Of a stretch of 59,192 nucleotides of DNA, positions 37,200-48,069 are shown in pieces; within the stretch, counting starts at the first letter, position 1, and each line of letters starts with the position of its first letter. The notes beneath the pieces were generated by a model that saw nothing but the letters and a program-made list of their open reading frames with translations, was not told the DNA's origin and searched no databases. The DNA comes from Heterostelium multicystogenum (taxonomy: Eukaryota; Evosea; Eumycetozoa; Acytosteliales; Acytosteliaceae). Location: NCBI GenBank assembly GCA_003667245.1, contig RCNN01000153.1, positions 1-59,192 on the forward strand, read 5' to 3'. Both the position numbers and the translations under genes were made by a program.

Positions 37200-37976
37200 A
37201 TGTCAAACGAAAGTCTACAAAACGTATATGATAATACAGATTTCTATAATGGTTATCTGAGCCTTCCACGCTCACAGCATGGTTTAAGTCATGCACCTGA
37301 GTGGCATTATGTAGAACCTATGCTACCACCTTTGAAGAACGCTGTTATCGCAGATTTAGGCTGTGGTTTTGGATATTTCAGTAAGCATTGTATTGATTTA
37401 GGTGCAAAGTCTGTACTAGCAGTAGACCTCTCTGAAAAGATGTTAGCCCGAGCAAAGCAATTGTGTAGCGATGAAAAGTATAGTGCTATCCAATGGCTTC
37501 GTTCGGATATTGGAACCCTGGAGCTGTCGGCCAACACCTACGACCTTGTCTACAGTTCTCTTGCTATCCACTACCTCGAAAATCTTACTCCATTGTTTAC
37601 CAGTGTTTACACATCACTTGTTGAAAATGGAAAGTTTGTCTTTACCACCGAGCATCCTATCTACTCGGCACCATCTGACCAAACTTTTAAGAAGGTTGAA
37701 GGTGCCGACAATCAACAACAATATTGGCCAGTTGCAAACTACTCAATTGAAGGAAAGCGTGAGACCAACTGGTTTGTCAATGGAGTCGTCAAGTACCATC
37801 GTACCATCGCAACACTGGTCAATCTTCTCATTGCAACAGGATTTACAATTGACAGACTCGAAGAATTTAAACCAACCGAGCAGCAACTCCAAACTCTTCC
37901 AGAAATTTTCACCATTGAACTTCAAAGACCAATGTTTCTAATGGTCTCCGTAACTAAATCATCAAAGTCCAAATAA
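37200..37976 (+). CDS. class I SAM-dependent methyltransferase
   Basis: Intact single-exon gene of 258 codons. The SAM-binding motif I is VIADLGCGFGYFSKH (residues about 49-63), motif II region SVLAVDLSEKMLARAK with the ribose-binding Asp, and motif IV-like DLVYSSLAIHYLENL. The N-terminal sequence YLSLPRSQHGLSHAPEWHYV resembles UbiE/Methyltransf_11-type small-molecule methyltransferases common in bacteria. The substrate cannot be told. No introns, no leader, probably cytosolic. Codon use does not stand out from neighbours. Bacterial origin is possible but not shown here. Confidence 0.88.
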   Translation: MSNESLQNVYDNTDFYNGYLSLPRSQHGLSHAPEWHYVEPMLPPLKNAVIADLGCGFGYFSKHCIDLGAKSVLAVDLSEKMLARAKQLCSDEKYSAIQWLRSDIGTLELSANTYDLVYSSLAIHYLENLTPLFTSVYTSLVENGKFVFTTEHPIYSAPSDQTFKKVEGADNQQQYWPVANYSIEGKRETNWFVNGVVKYHRTIATLVNLLIATGFTIDRLEEFKPTEQQLQTLPEIFTIELQRPMFLMVSVTKSSKSK

Positions 37977-38160
37977 ATTATTGTTGTACATTTCATCCAT
38001 TTTTTTCAAACTCCAAATTTAGCAAAGTAGCAAAGAAGCTTCTTTGGTACATTAGCTTTTTAACTAATGATGTGAAGTTTTGTGAACGATGAGACCACCC
38101 TAATTTCTAAAGACATTTAAGAATTAAATAAATGTTTCTGTTATATTTATTATATTCTTA

Positions 38161-38835
38161 ATGAAAAAATCAATGGAACCAAACCCATTGGTTGTAAAAA
38201 ACCTTCATTATTTTCTTCACTTTATTAATAGGAAGAATAGAATGTCTATAACTCTCAAAAATAAGTATTTGATAGAAAGTATTAGATGTGAAAGTATCAG
38301 TAGAAAATTATCTATCTCAACCCTCAAAGAAGTTTTATTTCAATTCATATATGTTATAGATAAAAATGTTTTGGATTATAATTATAAAGAATTTGATAAA
38401 CATGAGGTTATCTTCGCGTATGAAGAGAAATATTGGAAATCCACAATTACCAAACAGATATCCAACTATAATGGCAAAATGGTCAAATTTATCAATATAA
38501 AAATTCCCAATGATAGTTTTATATATTCAAACAAACATGTAGACAAACAAACTGGATATAGTGATCAACTCTTCAACAGTCAAGAAACAATTTTATTCCT
38601 CCATTTGCTTGATTCGATTGTTCCATTCCCTGATGGTACCACTGATGAGTATTACAACGAGAATGAAGAAAGTTTAAAAGTTTATTATTTTGACAATCCA
38701 CCTACTGATCCCAATTCGTTACAACAAATTTTTACTATCAAATTTAAATATGGATCATTTGAAAATAGGGTAAATGGAAAAAGATTTCCTAGATCTCAAT
38801 TACATGAATTATTAAAATCAATCATGGACAATTAA
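38161..38835 (+). CDS. uncharacterised protein, 224 residues
   Basis: Single open frame with ATG at 38161 and stop at 38833-38835. I do not recognise a domain. It is Lys/Asn/Ile-rich, without signal peptide or membrane segment. The N terminus (PLVVKNLHYFLHFINRKNRM) is amphipathic. The middle alternates short hydrophobic strands (VIFAYEEKYWKSTITKQI, MVKFINIKIP), and the C-terminal part contains LHLLDSIVPFPDGTTDEYY and FTIKFKYGSF. The frame is intact, and upstream and downstream A+T-rich spacers flank it, so it looks like a real gene. Confidence 0.6.
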   Translation: MKKSMEPNPLVVKNLHYFLHFINRKNRMSITLKNKYLIESIRCESISRKLSISTLKEVLFQFIYVIDKNVLDYNYKEFDKHEVIFAYEEKYWKSTITKQISNYNGKMVKFINIKIPNDSFIYSNKHVDKQTGYSDQLFNSQETILFLHLLDSIVPFPDGTTDEYYNENEESLKVYYFDNPPTDPNSLQQIFTIKFKYGSFENRVNGKRFPRSQLHELLKSIMDN

Positions 38836-39153
38836 TTAAAACCATATTAAATTATCATGTATGAAAGTAGATCAAGATGTTTCTCTGTTAAAATAAATAT
38901 CATTTTTAGATTATTTTGGTTATCTTTTATTTAATATTTGTCTCCTAAATTTAAATGTATTAATAATACTTTGGAGTCACAACTTTCAATGAAAAAATGA
39001 GTGTATTCATTTTTGGTTTGTTTTTGTCAAAATCTGAAATCTGATGATTGATTCAAAATTATTTAAATTTCTTCATTTGGTATATTAATTAGTCAACCCA
39101 GTACTCATTATTATAAAAACATTACATATATATATATATTGATTTTGACAGCA
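38836..39153. other. intergenic
   Basis: Spacer of about 320 bp with an (AT)n run at 39126-39139 just upstream of the FolD-type gene, probably its TATA/initiator region. Nothing else seen. Confidence 0.5.
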
Positions 39154-40662
39154 ATGATGAATCTAATAAATACAAATAAGCTATTGTTTTTCAGAGACTA
39201 TGGTGTTGGTGTTGCAAATACTACAAGATATCTTATATCTTCGAAAATCTTCAGCACCAACAACAACAACAGAAAGAATCATTTTAGTACAATATCGACA
39301 ACAGAGACCCCTGCAGTAGAGCAATCTCCACTTGTAAACAGCCTTAATAAAAATATAATATCAAAAAACTACTTCGACCGTATTGACATCTACATCTACC
39401 CAAACTCAAACCAAACCAAAACAATCGATCAATAAACAACAGAAGCAGAAACAACTATCCAGCAAACAATTTAATAGTGAACAGTCGATTCACACAACTT
39501 TTAGTAAACTAAGACACAAATGGCCCATCAAGTTGGAAGGTAAAAAGATGGCTGATTACATTGTAAGTACCAGTACAGATCAAATCATAACAAAAGAGTA
39601 AATGATTTTTGATTGTTCTGACATCAATTATAGTTACAAAGTATAGCAGCAGAGACAGCTCAATTTAAAAAAGATACAGGTGTTACACCACATTTGGTTG
39701 TCATATATGTAGGGGAAAACTCCCAGATCGAATCCTATGTGAATCAAAAGAGAGATTCTTGTGAAAAGGTTGGATTTAAATTCACACTAGACCGTTTCTC
39801 TTCGTCGATACAATCTGATCAGCTCATCAAGAAGATAGAGTATCATTCTGCCGATAAGGATGTATCAGGAATTATCGTACAACTACCACTTCCTCCACAT
39901 TTGAATGCACACTCCATCATCCAATCGATCAATCCACTCAAGGATGTCGATGGATTGAATTCATTGAACATGGCACAGATATTCCTTGGTAAAAAAGTAT
40001 TATCACATATCTCTCTCTCTCACTCAGTGAAATCAAACATGGAAATTATATTAACTTTTTTTCAATTGATGATTGATTATTCAGAGCAATATTCTTACCG
40101 TGTACCCCCGATGGAATTTTGGAACTACTCAAGCAGTATAATTTTAAGATAGAGGGCTCCAATGTTGTGGTCATTGGTAGAAGTAATCTAGTTGGCAGAA
40201 CTATTGCAACCCTGCTTTCACAAAAGAATCTGAACCATCCATCGATTCAAGGTGGTGCATCTGTTACACTGTTGCATCGTTTCTCAAAAGATCTCAAGCT
40301 CCACCTCAAAAATGCAGATTTGATTATTGTAAGTTGACGATATTCGAAACTATCTGATTGCACTAGGTATTTACATTGCTTTTTTTTTTTTTCTATAGTC
40401 TGCTACTGGATGCTCAGGACTTGTTAAGAAAGATGATATTAAAGAAGGTGTGGTACTCATAGACGTTGGAATTAGCTGTGTGGAAGACCCAAGCAAAAAG
40501 AAAGGATACAGATTGGTGGGTGATGTTCATCCCGACGCATATGGCAAAGCAATGGCCTATACACCAGTTCCAGGCGGTATAGGTCCACTTACAGTAGCAA
40601 TGCTTTTAAAGAATGTATTGAAGGCTGCACAGCTTAACTATAAAATGAGAAATAACAAGTAA
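39154..40662 (+). CDS. mitochondrial methylenetetrahydrofolate dehydrogenase/cyclohydrolase (FolD type)
   Basis: Converts 5,10-methylene-THF to 10-formyl-THF using NAD(P)+. Exons: 39154-39562, 39634-39988, 40087-40328, 40399-40662. The N terminus (MMNLINTNKLLFFRDYGVGV...) is a long, Ser/Asn/Thr-rich mitochondrial-type leader. Motifs: YVNQKRDSCEKVGF (catalytic Tyr and Lys), IIVQLPLPPHLN, NPLKDVDGLNSLNM, FLPCTPDGILELL, VVVIGRSNLVGR (nucleotide-binding), GVVLIDVGI, VHPDAYGKAMAYTPVPGG and GPLTVAMLL. One break near 39365 in the leader, at an A run (ISK to TTSTVLTSTST). It converges on the methionyl-tRNA formyltransferase gene with only 34 bp between stops. Confidence 0.92.
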
Positions 40663-40696
40663 AGTAGCAGTAAATAAATACGAATCGAGTTTATTA

Positions 40697-42138
40697 TTAT
40701 ACTACAACTTGGGTCAATGGGATTTGGCATGTGCTGTTGGTGGACGATGGCGAAGGCGAAACAACACCCTTGCCATAGAGGAATTCAGAAGCACGTACTT
40801 CTCTTTTCTTTCCTTCTTCATGCACCTTTGTCACGCCAACCCAACCGTCTTTTGATTTTATCCACATGAGCTTGTTGCTTTCACTCAAGAAATAGGTACC
40901 CTCTGGCTCATTACCAGACAGTTGTTTCAAATCAGATTCCAATGATTCATATACATTGCTTGATTGTTGGTTGCCAGGCAATGTGGCTTTTGGGGCAATC
41001 ATACCAGTTATTTTAATTCTCTTCCAAGCATTGTACTTTCTGCTGAAAATGGTCGTCGAAATACCAATGGTATCACTGAATGCTCTATACATATTCCAAA
41101 TGGTAGCAATATCATGTTGCTTCCAATCGATTCTACTTTGTAACTTATTTACTTTTGGAGCCTTTGTAGCTCCCTCTTCACTTTGAGCAATGGCATTCTT
41201 GGACTTGTCTGGAAATTGCTCCAAAGTTTTAACGACCAGAGATGCACCGTTCTTTGCTAAATAATCCATCAATTCTAAATACAATATATCTGGTCTAATA
41301 TTCTATAATAAAGATAGATAGATGAATTAATATTATAATTTAGGAGATATAGATGATGAAGTTCACTTACAAATCTTGTTTGTATCAATATATCACCAAC
41401 ATCAAATCGTTTTGGATCAAGTTTTATAATTGATATACCAGTCTCTTTGTCGCCAGAAAGCAGGGTATGATAGATTGGTGCTGGTCCTCTGTGTCTAGAA
41501 AGTAATGAGGGGTGCATATTGATACCACCATACTTGAAAGAGGATAGAACTGATCTATAATAATTATGATATTAGAATGATTGGTTGATGCTCGAGCTAT
41601 TAGAAGTTGTCTCATACTTTGGAATGAAATAACCGAATGAAACGACCACTGCTATATCAAATGGTTGATTTGATGTTGATGAGAGTGGTACTTTGAATCC
41701 TTTCATTCCATTGTCTTTGTCGGGATGATACATAGGGATATTGTTCTTCTTTGCATATTGATACACCAATTCAGCAGAGTTGTCTGGACACACAACCTCA
41801 AGCTCATCTACCACAACTTTATTGGCACCGGTGCTAGTTGTCAGCGTTGTTGAAGACTCTTTATTACTAGCCAACTTTAGTTCTAGAATGGTACAATAGG
41901 TGTTAACTAATTGTTGACACTATAATGTGTATAAGTACTATTTACTATTATTTTCATGTAGCAGTGATAAAGTTTGTATTGACACATCATCAGTACCGAA
42001 GAACAGTACTCTATAAGGAGGTGGTGCAATTGTGCAAAAACATCGGTATCTTTCAACTCTATTAACAGACGATGTCAATGTACAAGTAGAAAGTCTCCAT
42101 GTACTTGAAGTTGTTAGTCGTTTTAACATCATCATCAT
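40697..42138 (-). CDS. mitochondrial methionyl-tRNA formyltransferase
   Basis: Formylates initiator Met-tRNA for mitochondrial translation, using 10-formyl-THF. Four exons: 42138-41946, 41882 to about 41614, about 41557-41371, and about 41304-40697. The leader MMMMLKRLTTSSTWRL plus a Ser/Thr/Arg stretch suggests mitochondrial import. Then RVLFFGTDDVSIQTLSLL, LEVVCPDN, IAVVVSFGYFIPK, the catalytic-loop block GGINMHPSLLSRHRGPAPIY and HTLLSGDKETGISIIKLDP (formyl-THF site), VGDILIQT, and a C-terminal tRNA-binding region with NKLQSRIDWKQ and NMYRAFSDTIG. It ends TCQIPLTQVVV. No frame break found. Confidence 0.93.
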
Positions 42139-42600
42139 TAATTCGTCTGACAGAGATAAACAAAAATGAAATGAATGAAATCTAAAATGGTCATTCGAGT
42201 CCTCGAATGCCTATGTTCGATTAGGCTTATCTGATTAAACTATGATAATAATAATAATATAATTGCTAGTCGGGGGTTGTTATATTAAGGTAGGTTCGAA
42301 CTGTGACTATTCCTTGTTTAAACATTTATTACAAATAATTATTATTTTAGGTATTCTTGTTGTGTGAAGGCGATGTTGTTTGGTTGGTGTCAACTTATGA
42401 TAACTTTAACCGGTAAAGCAGCTCCTTGTGTATATATTGTGATGCTATCAATGATATCGATTCGTACTTATCAAATAATATCATTAACAGTTATTATTAT
42501 TGTTGTTGTTGTTCTTTTAGTTGTTGATTGGTGTATATTCTTATTGTATTGTATTTCTATTATATAATATTATATGAATCTTTATTAATGATGTCCATGA
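42139..42600. other. intergenic with two adjacent small hairpins
   Basis: Upstream region of the formyltransferase gene. A perfect 7-bp stem CATTCGA-GTCC-TCGAATG (42192-42209) is directly followed by a 5-bp stem GCCTA-TGTTCGAT-TAGGC (42209-42226). A GGTTCGAACT stretch at 42293-42302 resembles a tRNA B box, but no tRNA fold surrounds it. The remaining sequence is T-rich, with a repeat-driven open frame that I do not call. Confidence 0.45.
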
Positions 42601-43117
42601 CTAGTGTTTGTGATGTCCATCATCGTGGTGTTGACCTTGATTCTGTATCTTTTGTGTCAATTGAGCCAAATGAGCCTCTGTAATTACAATGATTATATCT
42701 ATATTAGTATATTCATATGGTATATCTAATGATTATAAAGTATAATGTTTATTACCATTAGCTGCAGTTGAACCGAAAATAGATCCAAACAATGGTTTAC
42801 ATCTAAAATACGACATAATATCATATTAGTATATTATATTATCATTTGAAAGGACCTGCGCTGAACGATTCTATTGCAGATAACAACGAAACATCGATTC
42901 AATCTCATGAGTTGAATGACCAGTAGATCAGTCTAGTTTGAACAAACTAGTCTGGTCTATGGTCATTGATTGGCTCGCAGTTATCAACAATGCTTGTATT
43001 CAGTTAGGTCCAATCTGAAATGATTGCAATGGTCGGCACTTACACTGGTGTAACAACCAATAAACCAATGCTGACAGCAGCAATAGCAACTACTTTGTAT
43101 TGTGGAACTCTGTTCAT
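42601..43117 (-). CDS. small single-TM protein with His-rich tail
   Basis: Three-exon gene of about 65 codons: 43117-43044, 42802-42756, 42677-42601, all GT-AG and keeping phase. The product starts MNRVPQYKVVAIAAVSIG, has one TM segment (VVAIAAVSIGLLVVTPV), continues CKPLFGSIFGSTAANEAHL and AQLTQKIQNQ, and ends GQHHDDGHHKH. A short N-terminal basic segment, one TM helix and a short soluble tail fit a small respiratory-chain or mitochondrial inner-membrane subunit. That is inference; I do not recognise the family. The His/Asp tail could bind metal. It lies between two minus-strand genes (formyltransferase and Ddi1). Confidence 0.7.
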
Positions 43118-43322
43118 TATATTAATAAAGTAATAATAAAGAGCACTCGTGTATTCTATTAAATCACAATCAACCAATCAAGCAATCAATGATCAAACAA
43201 ACCAAGGTCCATACTGCGCAGCACAAAAATTCAAAATTTTCATTTTAATTTTAATTTTTTTATTTATCTTGTTGGTACTAATATCTCATTCAGGTAACTT
43301 TATCTATCTATATTATTATTAT

Positions 43323-44807
43323 TTACATTCCAAAGTAGAGTGATGCAGCTCTCTCAATGTCTCCTCCAGTTCTGTTGAGGAGGTCAATTGCTTTGGCTCT
43401 GGTTGCTCCAAACGACATCAGTGTGGAGATTGCTTCTTCAGAATGTGAAGATGCCGATGGCTTTGGTGTTGCTGGTGCTGCTGGTTTTGAGATTGGTGCT
43501 GATACTGGTGGCGATGATGTGGTGGTTGAGGTGGTTGCGGTTGTGTTTGCAGGTGGTGGAACATAGTTTTCTGGGAGTGGATCGTCCTTGTTGAGAATCT
43601 CCTTCAAGTCTTTCTCCTGGAGGAATGGGACTTTGAGATCTCCAATCTCCAAAAAGTTGTCACGAAGATTGACAAGTGCTTGATGCTTTCTCAGCATGTC
43701 CAAACCAAAGATGAACTCTGTGTCTTGACCTGGTGAATCGAGGATTGACAATGAGATTGTAATGTGAGCAGAACCCATTTTCATTTCGGCAGCGTGTACT
43801 CTACCCACAATCTTGGCAGTACCGACACCCTTTGCAATACCTGAAAATCTAGTATCAATCAATCTATCTAATCCACATTTTTGTGCACACTATTGCGTTC
43901 ATATCAAAAATGATTAGTTGATGCTCCAGCTTTGTTTTGTTTTGTTTTGTCCTTACCTTTAATGTCATGATTGATTTTTGAGCACCTGTGTCAACGAATA
44001 CTTTAATTGGATGATTATTAATGGTACAATCGAGATACAACATGATCACATTTGCAAAGGCTTCGGGAGTGTGCTCCATAGCGTGCTCCATATTTTTATC
44101 AATGTTGCTTTTCTGGATGGCTTCGTAGATTGCTTTTTGACCCTCTTCATTGAATGGGTCATTTGCCAACTCTACCAATCTTCTTTGCTGCTCAATTTGC
44201 TTCAAAAGTTCACCAATAACTCTTTCATCTTCATTCAAGATAGCATCTGCGATCTGTGGGTTATTCTACATGATCATTGATGAAATCAATAGTTAGTTCT
44301 ATCCACTATGATTATTATTATGTTCGCAGGCTAATTATCATTAACATACATTGACTATGGCGTTGAATTCATGTGGATTGTTCTTAAAGAAATCAATAAA
44401 TTCTCTTGGTGTTTTGAATTGAGGAGCTCTTTGCTGCTGTGCTCTCTGTCTTTGTTGTGGTTGGCCAGCAGGCTTCTTGGTCATAAATAACAAATCACCA
44501 TTCTTTATATTATAATCAGATATTTTTTGGCTAGTGACAAGTTGCTTTCCTTCAAACAAGATTAACTGATCTTTAACAGCTATATTAGTCTGTTTTAAAG
44601 TGGTAGGTATTCAAAGTTAGCAACAACATTCTCATCTCTACACTACTCTTCATTGCACTACTTATCTAGAAAGAGTGAATAACATACTTCAAATTCTAAT
44701 AACTTCTGAAATTGCTCAACGGTTCCAGACAAATCGATTGGAATAGGAATAAATTGTTCGTTATTGATTGCAACAGTAATCTCTGCATATGATGATTGTG
44801 AAGTCAT
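43323..44807 (-). CDS. ddi1: Ddi1 (UBL, retroviral-type aspartic protease, UBA)
   Basis: Ubiquitin-dependent shuttle and protease of the Ddi1 family, acting with the proteasome. Exons: 44807-44688, 44589-44350, 44265-43957, 43889-43323. The UBL starts MTSQSSYAEITVAINNEQ and includes LILFEGKQLVTSQKISDYNI. The helical domain is at NEDERVIGELLKQIEQQRR. The protease domain has the active-site VFVDTGAQKSIMT, followed across the intron by KCAQKCGLDRLIDTRFSGIA and FIFGLDMLRKHQA. A Pro/Thr/Ala linker precedes a C-terminal UBA domain (EEAISTLMSFGATRAKAIDL) ending in LYFGM. Splicing gives a complete frame without breaks. Total about 410 residues, normal for Ddi1. Confidence 0.95.
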
Positions 44808-45772
44808 TCTCTAAATGTTATATGTTTATATATATTACAAATATAAGATATAAAGATATATAGATATATAGATAGAGATAATAATAATAATATTATTAAT
44901 ATAAGTAAATAAAAGTTAAAAATAAACAATAAACTAAATCACACACTAACACACTTTTAAACAGTTGTGATGATGAATCATTAAAATATGTAATTAACAA
45001 ACTTCAGTCAGGTATGCAAAAATAATTAAATTAAATCGACTTGTAAAACTTGAAAGAACTTCAAAAGAAGAATAAGGTAGAATGATTGGTTTTTAGACAA
45101 TGAAAAGGAGGAAGTGATATCAAAACTTTAAGTACTATCTAACAACATGTTTTAGAATTGAATTATTAAATAGTTTATAAAATTATGAAGACATCAGTGG
45201 GACCAAATATGGTGTTGATGAATGAACAAACATAAACTATTATTAAAAGAAAGGCAACCAATTTCCAACATTGTTTTTGTAGATCTTAACTTCAATTATA
45301 TTTTAAAGTCTTTAATGAATGTTTCAAAAAGGATATAGAACAATAATGCACAATTAATTTAAATATTTTAGAACCTTAGACAATTCTTCCTGGTGGCCAT
45401 ATTCAATAGATACCTTCGAAGCTCATGCAATCGGACTTCAAGGTTGTAACCCCACTACTCTAGTTTGGATGATCGGAGTATATGTAAGTTATATGTCCAA
45501 GAAATATCAGTGGAAATAGATATCTTTCCCAATGAAAACTAAATGAAATTCAAAAAAATTTGAAATTTCATTGAAATTTGAAGGATTTTTGCAAAGAATT
45601 TTTGGAATGAATTTCCATTCGGACATTAAAAAACTATAAAAGTGGAAATATCTAGTTGTATATCCATTCATCAAATAAATAATCAATAATTATTATACAA
45701 TTTAAATATAAATATATATATTACAATAGTCCAACAATATTTCTTTAGTTAGTTCAACAAATAATTTCCAAA
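44808..45772. other. intergenic between ddi1 and the small heat shock gene
   Basis: Divergent spacer of 965 bp. The half near the heat shock gene (45540-45625) has clustered GAA and TTC pentamers, described separately. An A+T-rich TATA region lies at 45700-45722. Positions 45360-45500 are less A+T-rich and may be a short relic; no open frame is supported. Confidence 0.5.
45541..45622 (+). promoter_or_regulatory. probable heat shock elements
   Basis: The region holds a perfect GAAnnTTC unit (GAAATTTC, 45562-45569), flanked by further GAA units (about 45573 and 45580), upstream TTC at 45549, and a GGAATGAATTTCC inverted unit at 45604-45616. Repeated inverted nGAAn pentamers are the binding site of heat shock factor. 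The location, about 150-230 bp upstream of the Hsp20 start, fits. Confidence 0.55.
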
Positions 45773-46358
45773 ATGTCAGTATCATTCTACTCCCCATTTT
45801 TCACTAGTTTACCAAGCACTTGTCCCAAATCAAAAGGATCTAAGAACCTTGTACTTTCATTGTTTGATGAAGATTTTTGGAACAACACCTTAGACACTCA
45901 AGAACAATTGAAACAGAAAGTATGGAATCCAAGAGCAGACTACACTGTTGATCAAGATTCAGTCACCATCAAATTTGAATTGGCTGGTTTGAAGAAAGAA
46001 GATATAAATATTGACCTAAAGGAGACAACCTTAACCGTATCTGGAGAAAAGAAAGAAGAATTCACCTCCACTGAAGAATCACCAAGAATTGAGGACAAAG
46101 AATTAAAGGAGAATTCGTCAGAATCACAAAACAAAGAATCAGAGGAAACCAACAAATCAACCCAGGAGACCCAACCAAAGAAGAGAATTATTCATAAATC
46201 TGAAATAGTTTTATGGAAGATTCAAGAGGGTGTTCCAACTTCCAAAAGACATCAATATAGAAAGTGCCTCTGCCAAACATGAGGATGGAATTTTAACAAT
46301 CTCAATCAAGAGAGTTCAACCAGAACCACCAAAATCCACAAAGATTTTAATTCAATAG
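45773..46358 (+). CDS. small heat shock protein (Hsp20, HspG-like)
   Basis: Alpha-crystallin-domain chaperone that holds unfolded proteins. It begins MSVSFYSPFFTSLPSTCP; the first half of the domain reads NPRADYTVDQDSVTIKFELA, GLKKEDINIDLKETTLTVSG. A Glu/Ser/Lys/Asn-rich insert of about 45 residues interrupts the domain, as in dictyostelid HspG proteins. The second half is KRIIHKSEIVLWKIQEGVPT, then after a break DINIESASAKHEDGILTISI (the I-x-I-type strand) and a Pro/Lys end. The break is near 46243 in TCCAAAAGAC; removing one A restores SKDINIES. Single exon, about 195 residues. Expected to be stress-induced, given upstream GAA/TTC elements. Confidence 0.9.
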
Positions 46359-46923
46359 TTAATATGTATATAATGTAATTCAACCTGCTCCATATATAAC
46401 AATGTAATTTTATCAATAATATAAATAAAGTTATTTGAAATAACCATATGTAAATATATTCTTATTGTATTGGTTGTTTTTGTTTTTGTCATCTTTAATT
46501 ATCAAGAATGAATATAATTGTATTTTAATTGTATTTTTTACACTATTTGTCATTGGAATGTCTCCTATTATACTCACTGATTATATAATCACCAAAGCAT
46601 CTTACCTACAATAACATGATTGTGAACAGTTCACAACAATTATTTATTTTTTGTTACCACCAAAATACCAAATATCATCCATTTTTTATTCTGAATATTT
46701 TGTATATTAACACACACCCTAGGTAGTTTGATTATCTAGTATGATTATAGCAGAACTAAACATATAATTTGTAATTTATCACTTTTTACCCCATATAAAT
46801 ATTATGTATTAATTAAATTATTTATCGGAAATAATCTATTTAAATGAGATATGTATAATTTTTAACTTCAAATCAATATACTTCTATTATTTTTTATTGA
46901 TATCATTTTTTAAGGCTATAATA
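46359..46923. other. intergenic
   Basis: Very A+T-rich spacer between the small heat shock gene and the B-box gene. No gene, RNA or repeat is recognised. Confidence 0.5.
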
Positions 46924-48069
46924 ATGAATAAAGAAAACTATAAAAAACAATACATCTCTAAAATGCTCTCTTCATCAGAGATCATATGAAATCATTTGCT
47001 TCCAGTGCCGAATTATGCTATGCTCAAGATGTGTCACTGGATCATTTGAAGGTCTATGATCACAACAAATTTTTGCGATCATATCGACGATATCAATCAA
47101 TCATTGAAGAATCATCTAAGCCCTAAATCGTTACCAATATTTGGAAATCAAAAAGTCCAGATACTAAATCGGAAGATGATATATTTGACTATAAAACGTT
47201 TAAAGAGTCATCCAATCTCACAGTGAGAATAGAGAATCTCTGGAAAACCATTCAGACAACCTCCTCTTCTTTTGACAGATATTCTAAAATGGAGAAAAAA
47301 GTTAATGACCATTTTCGTGAGATTCACAATTATCTCACTCTTGAAGAACACAAACTACTAAAGCGCCTGGTTGAAGAAAAAGTTATTTGCACTACACTAA
47401 TCTCCTCGAAAGTTGAGGAGTTGAAACACTTGGTTGGTATAAATCATACAATAAAGGAAGCTAAGGCTACAAGTAGAAATGAGATCGAAAATAGCACTGA
47501 AGTTGTTGGTGAAAATGAGCCGGCTCCTGATACCACAGATCAATATTCAACGATAACTCTCATTCAGTCCATCATCTCCAACAAAAATCTTCATTCATTC
47601 ATCAAATCAAATTTAAATACAATATTCAATGAGAATAGAATATCATCAACAAATCATCTCTCCCATTATAAACAATGAAATAGATTGTATGGCTCTGGAC
47701 TTGATTTTCAAGTATATTCAGAAATATAAATGGTCTTCTTTCTGCCCAGAAACTACAAAATTTAATTTAGAAACAAAGATCATTGATTTTCAGAAGCTTG
47801 GAACAATTTTAAATGAATCAATCAAACTTGAAACTCCCACTGTTAAATTTGCACCCTCCTACTCTGAAAACCCAGTAGTAGGTTCAACTCTGAGTCCAAA
47901 TATATCAAATAATTTTTTTTGGACACCCTCCACTGAAAAGTGCCTAGTCTATTTGGCAAACAAGAAGGATACTCTGTCTTCGGTAACCCAAATAAAAAAT
48001 AAACATGTCAAAAAGCTAATCGTTTTGTTTCCATTTAAAACTGGATTTATTTATTTGTTTTATTTTTAA
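46924..48069 (+). CDS. dictyostelid B-box zinc finger family protein
   Basis: Member of a large, uncharacterised dictyostelid family. The ATG at 46924 opens MNKENYKKQYI; one frame over, a B-box reads KCSLHQRSYEIICFQCRIML then CSRCVTGSFEG, with the zinc ligands Cys, His, Cys, Cys, Cys, Cys, and after another break HIDDINQSLKNHLSPKSL. The coiled-coil-type middle follows in a third frame: MEKKVNDHFREIHNYLTLEE, HKLLKRLVEEKVICTTLI. The C-terminal half (IDCMALDLIFKYIQKYKW, then a beta-rich segment) ends at 48069. There are at least four breaks (near 46965, 47060, 47150, 47665), so the exact product is unclear. Either the sequence is error-prone here or the copy is decaying. The last stop overlaps the stop of CCT3 on the other strand. 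Confidence 0.6.

Noticed and set aside
42293..42302. GGTTCGAACT, like a tRNA B box
   Set aside because: No A box or cloverleaf can be placed around it.
43357..43594. Plus-strand frames rich in Val and Leu
   Set aside because: Opposite the Ddi1 linker and UBA coding sequence; shadow frames.
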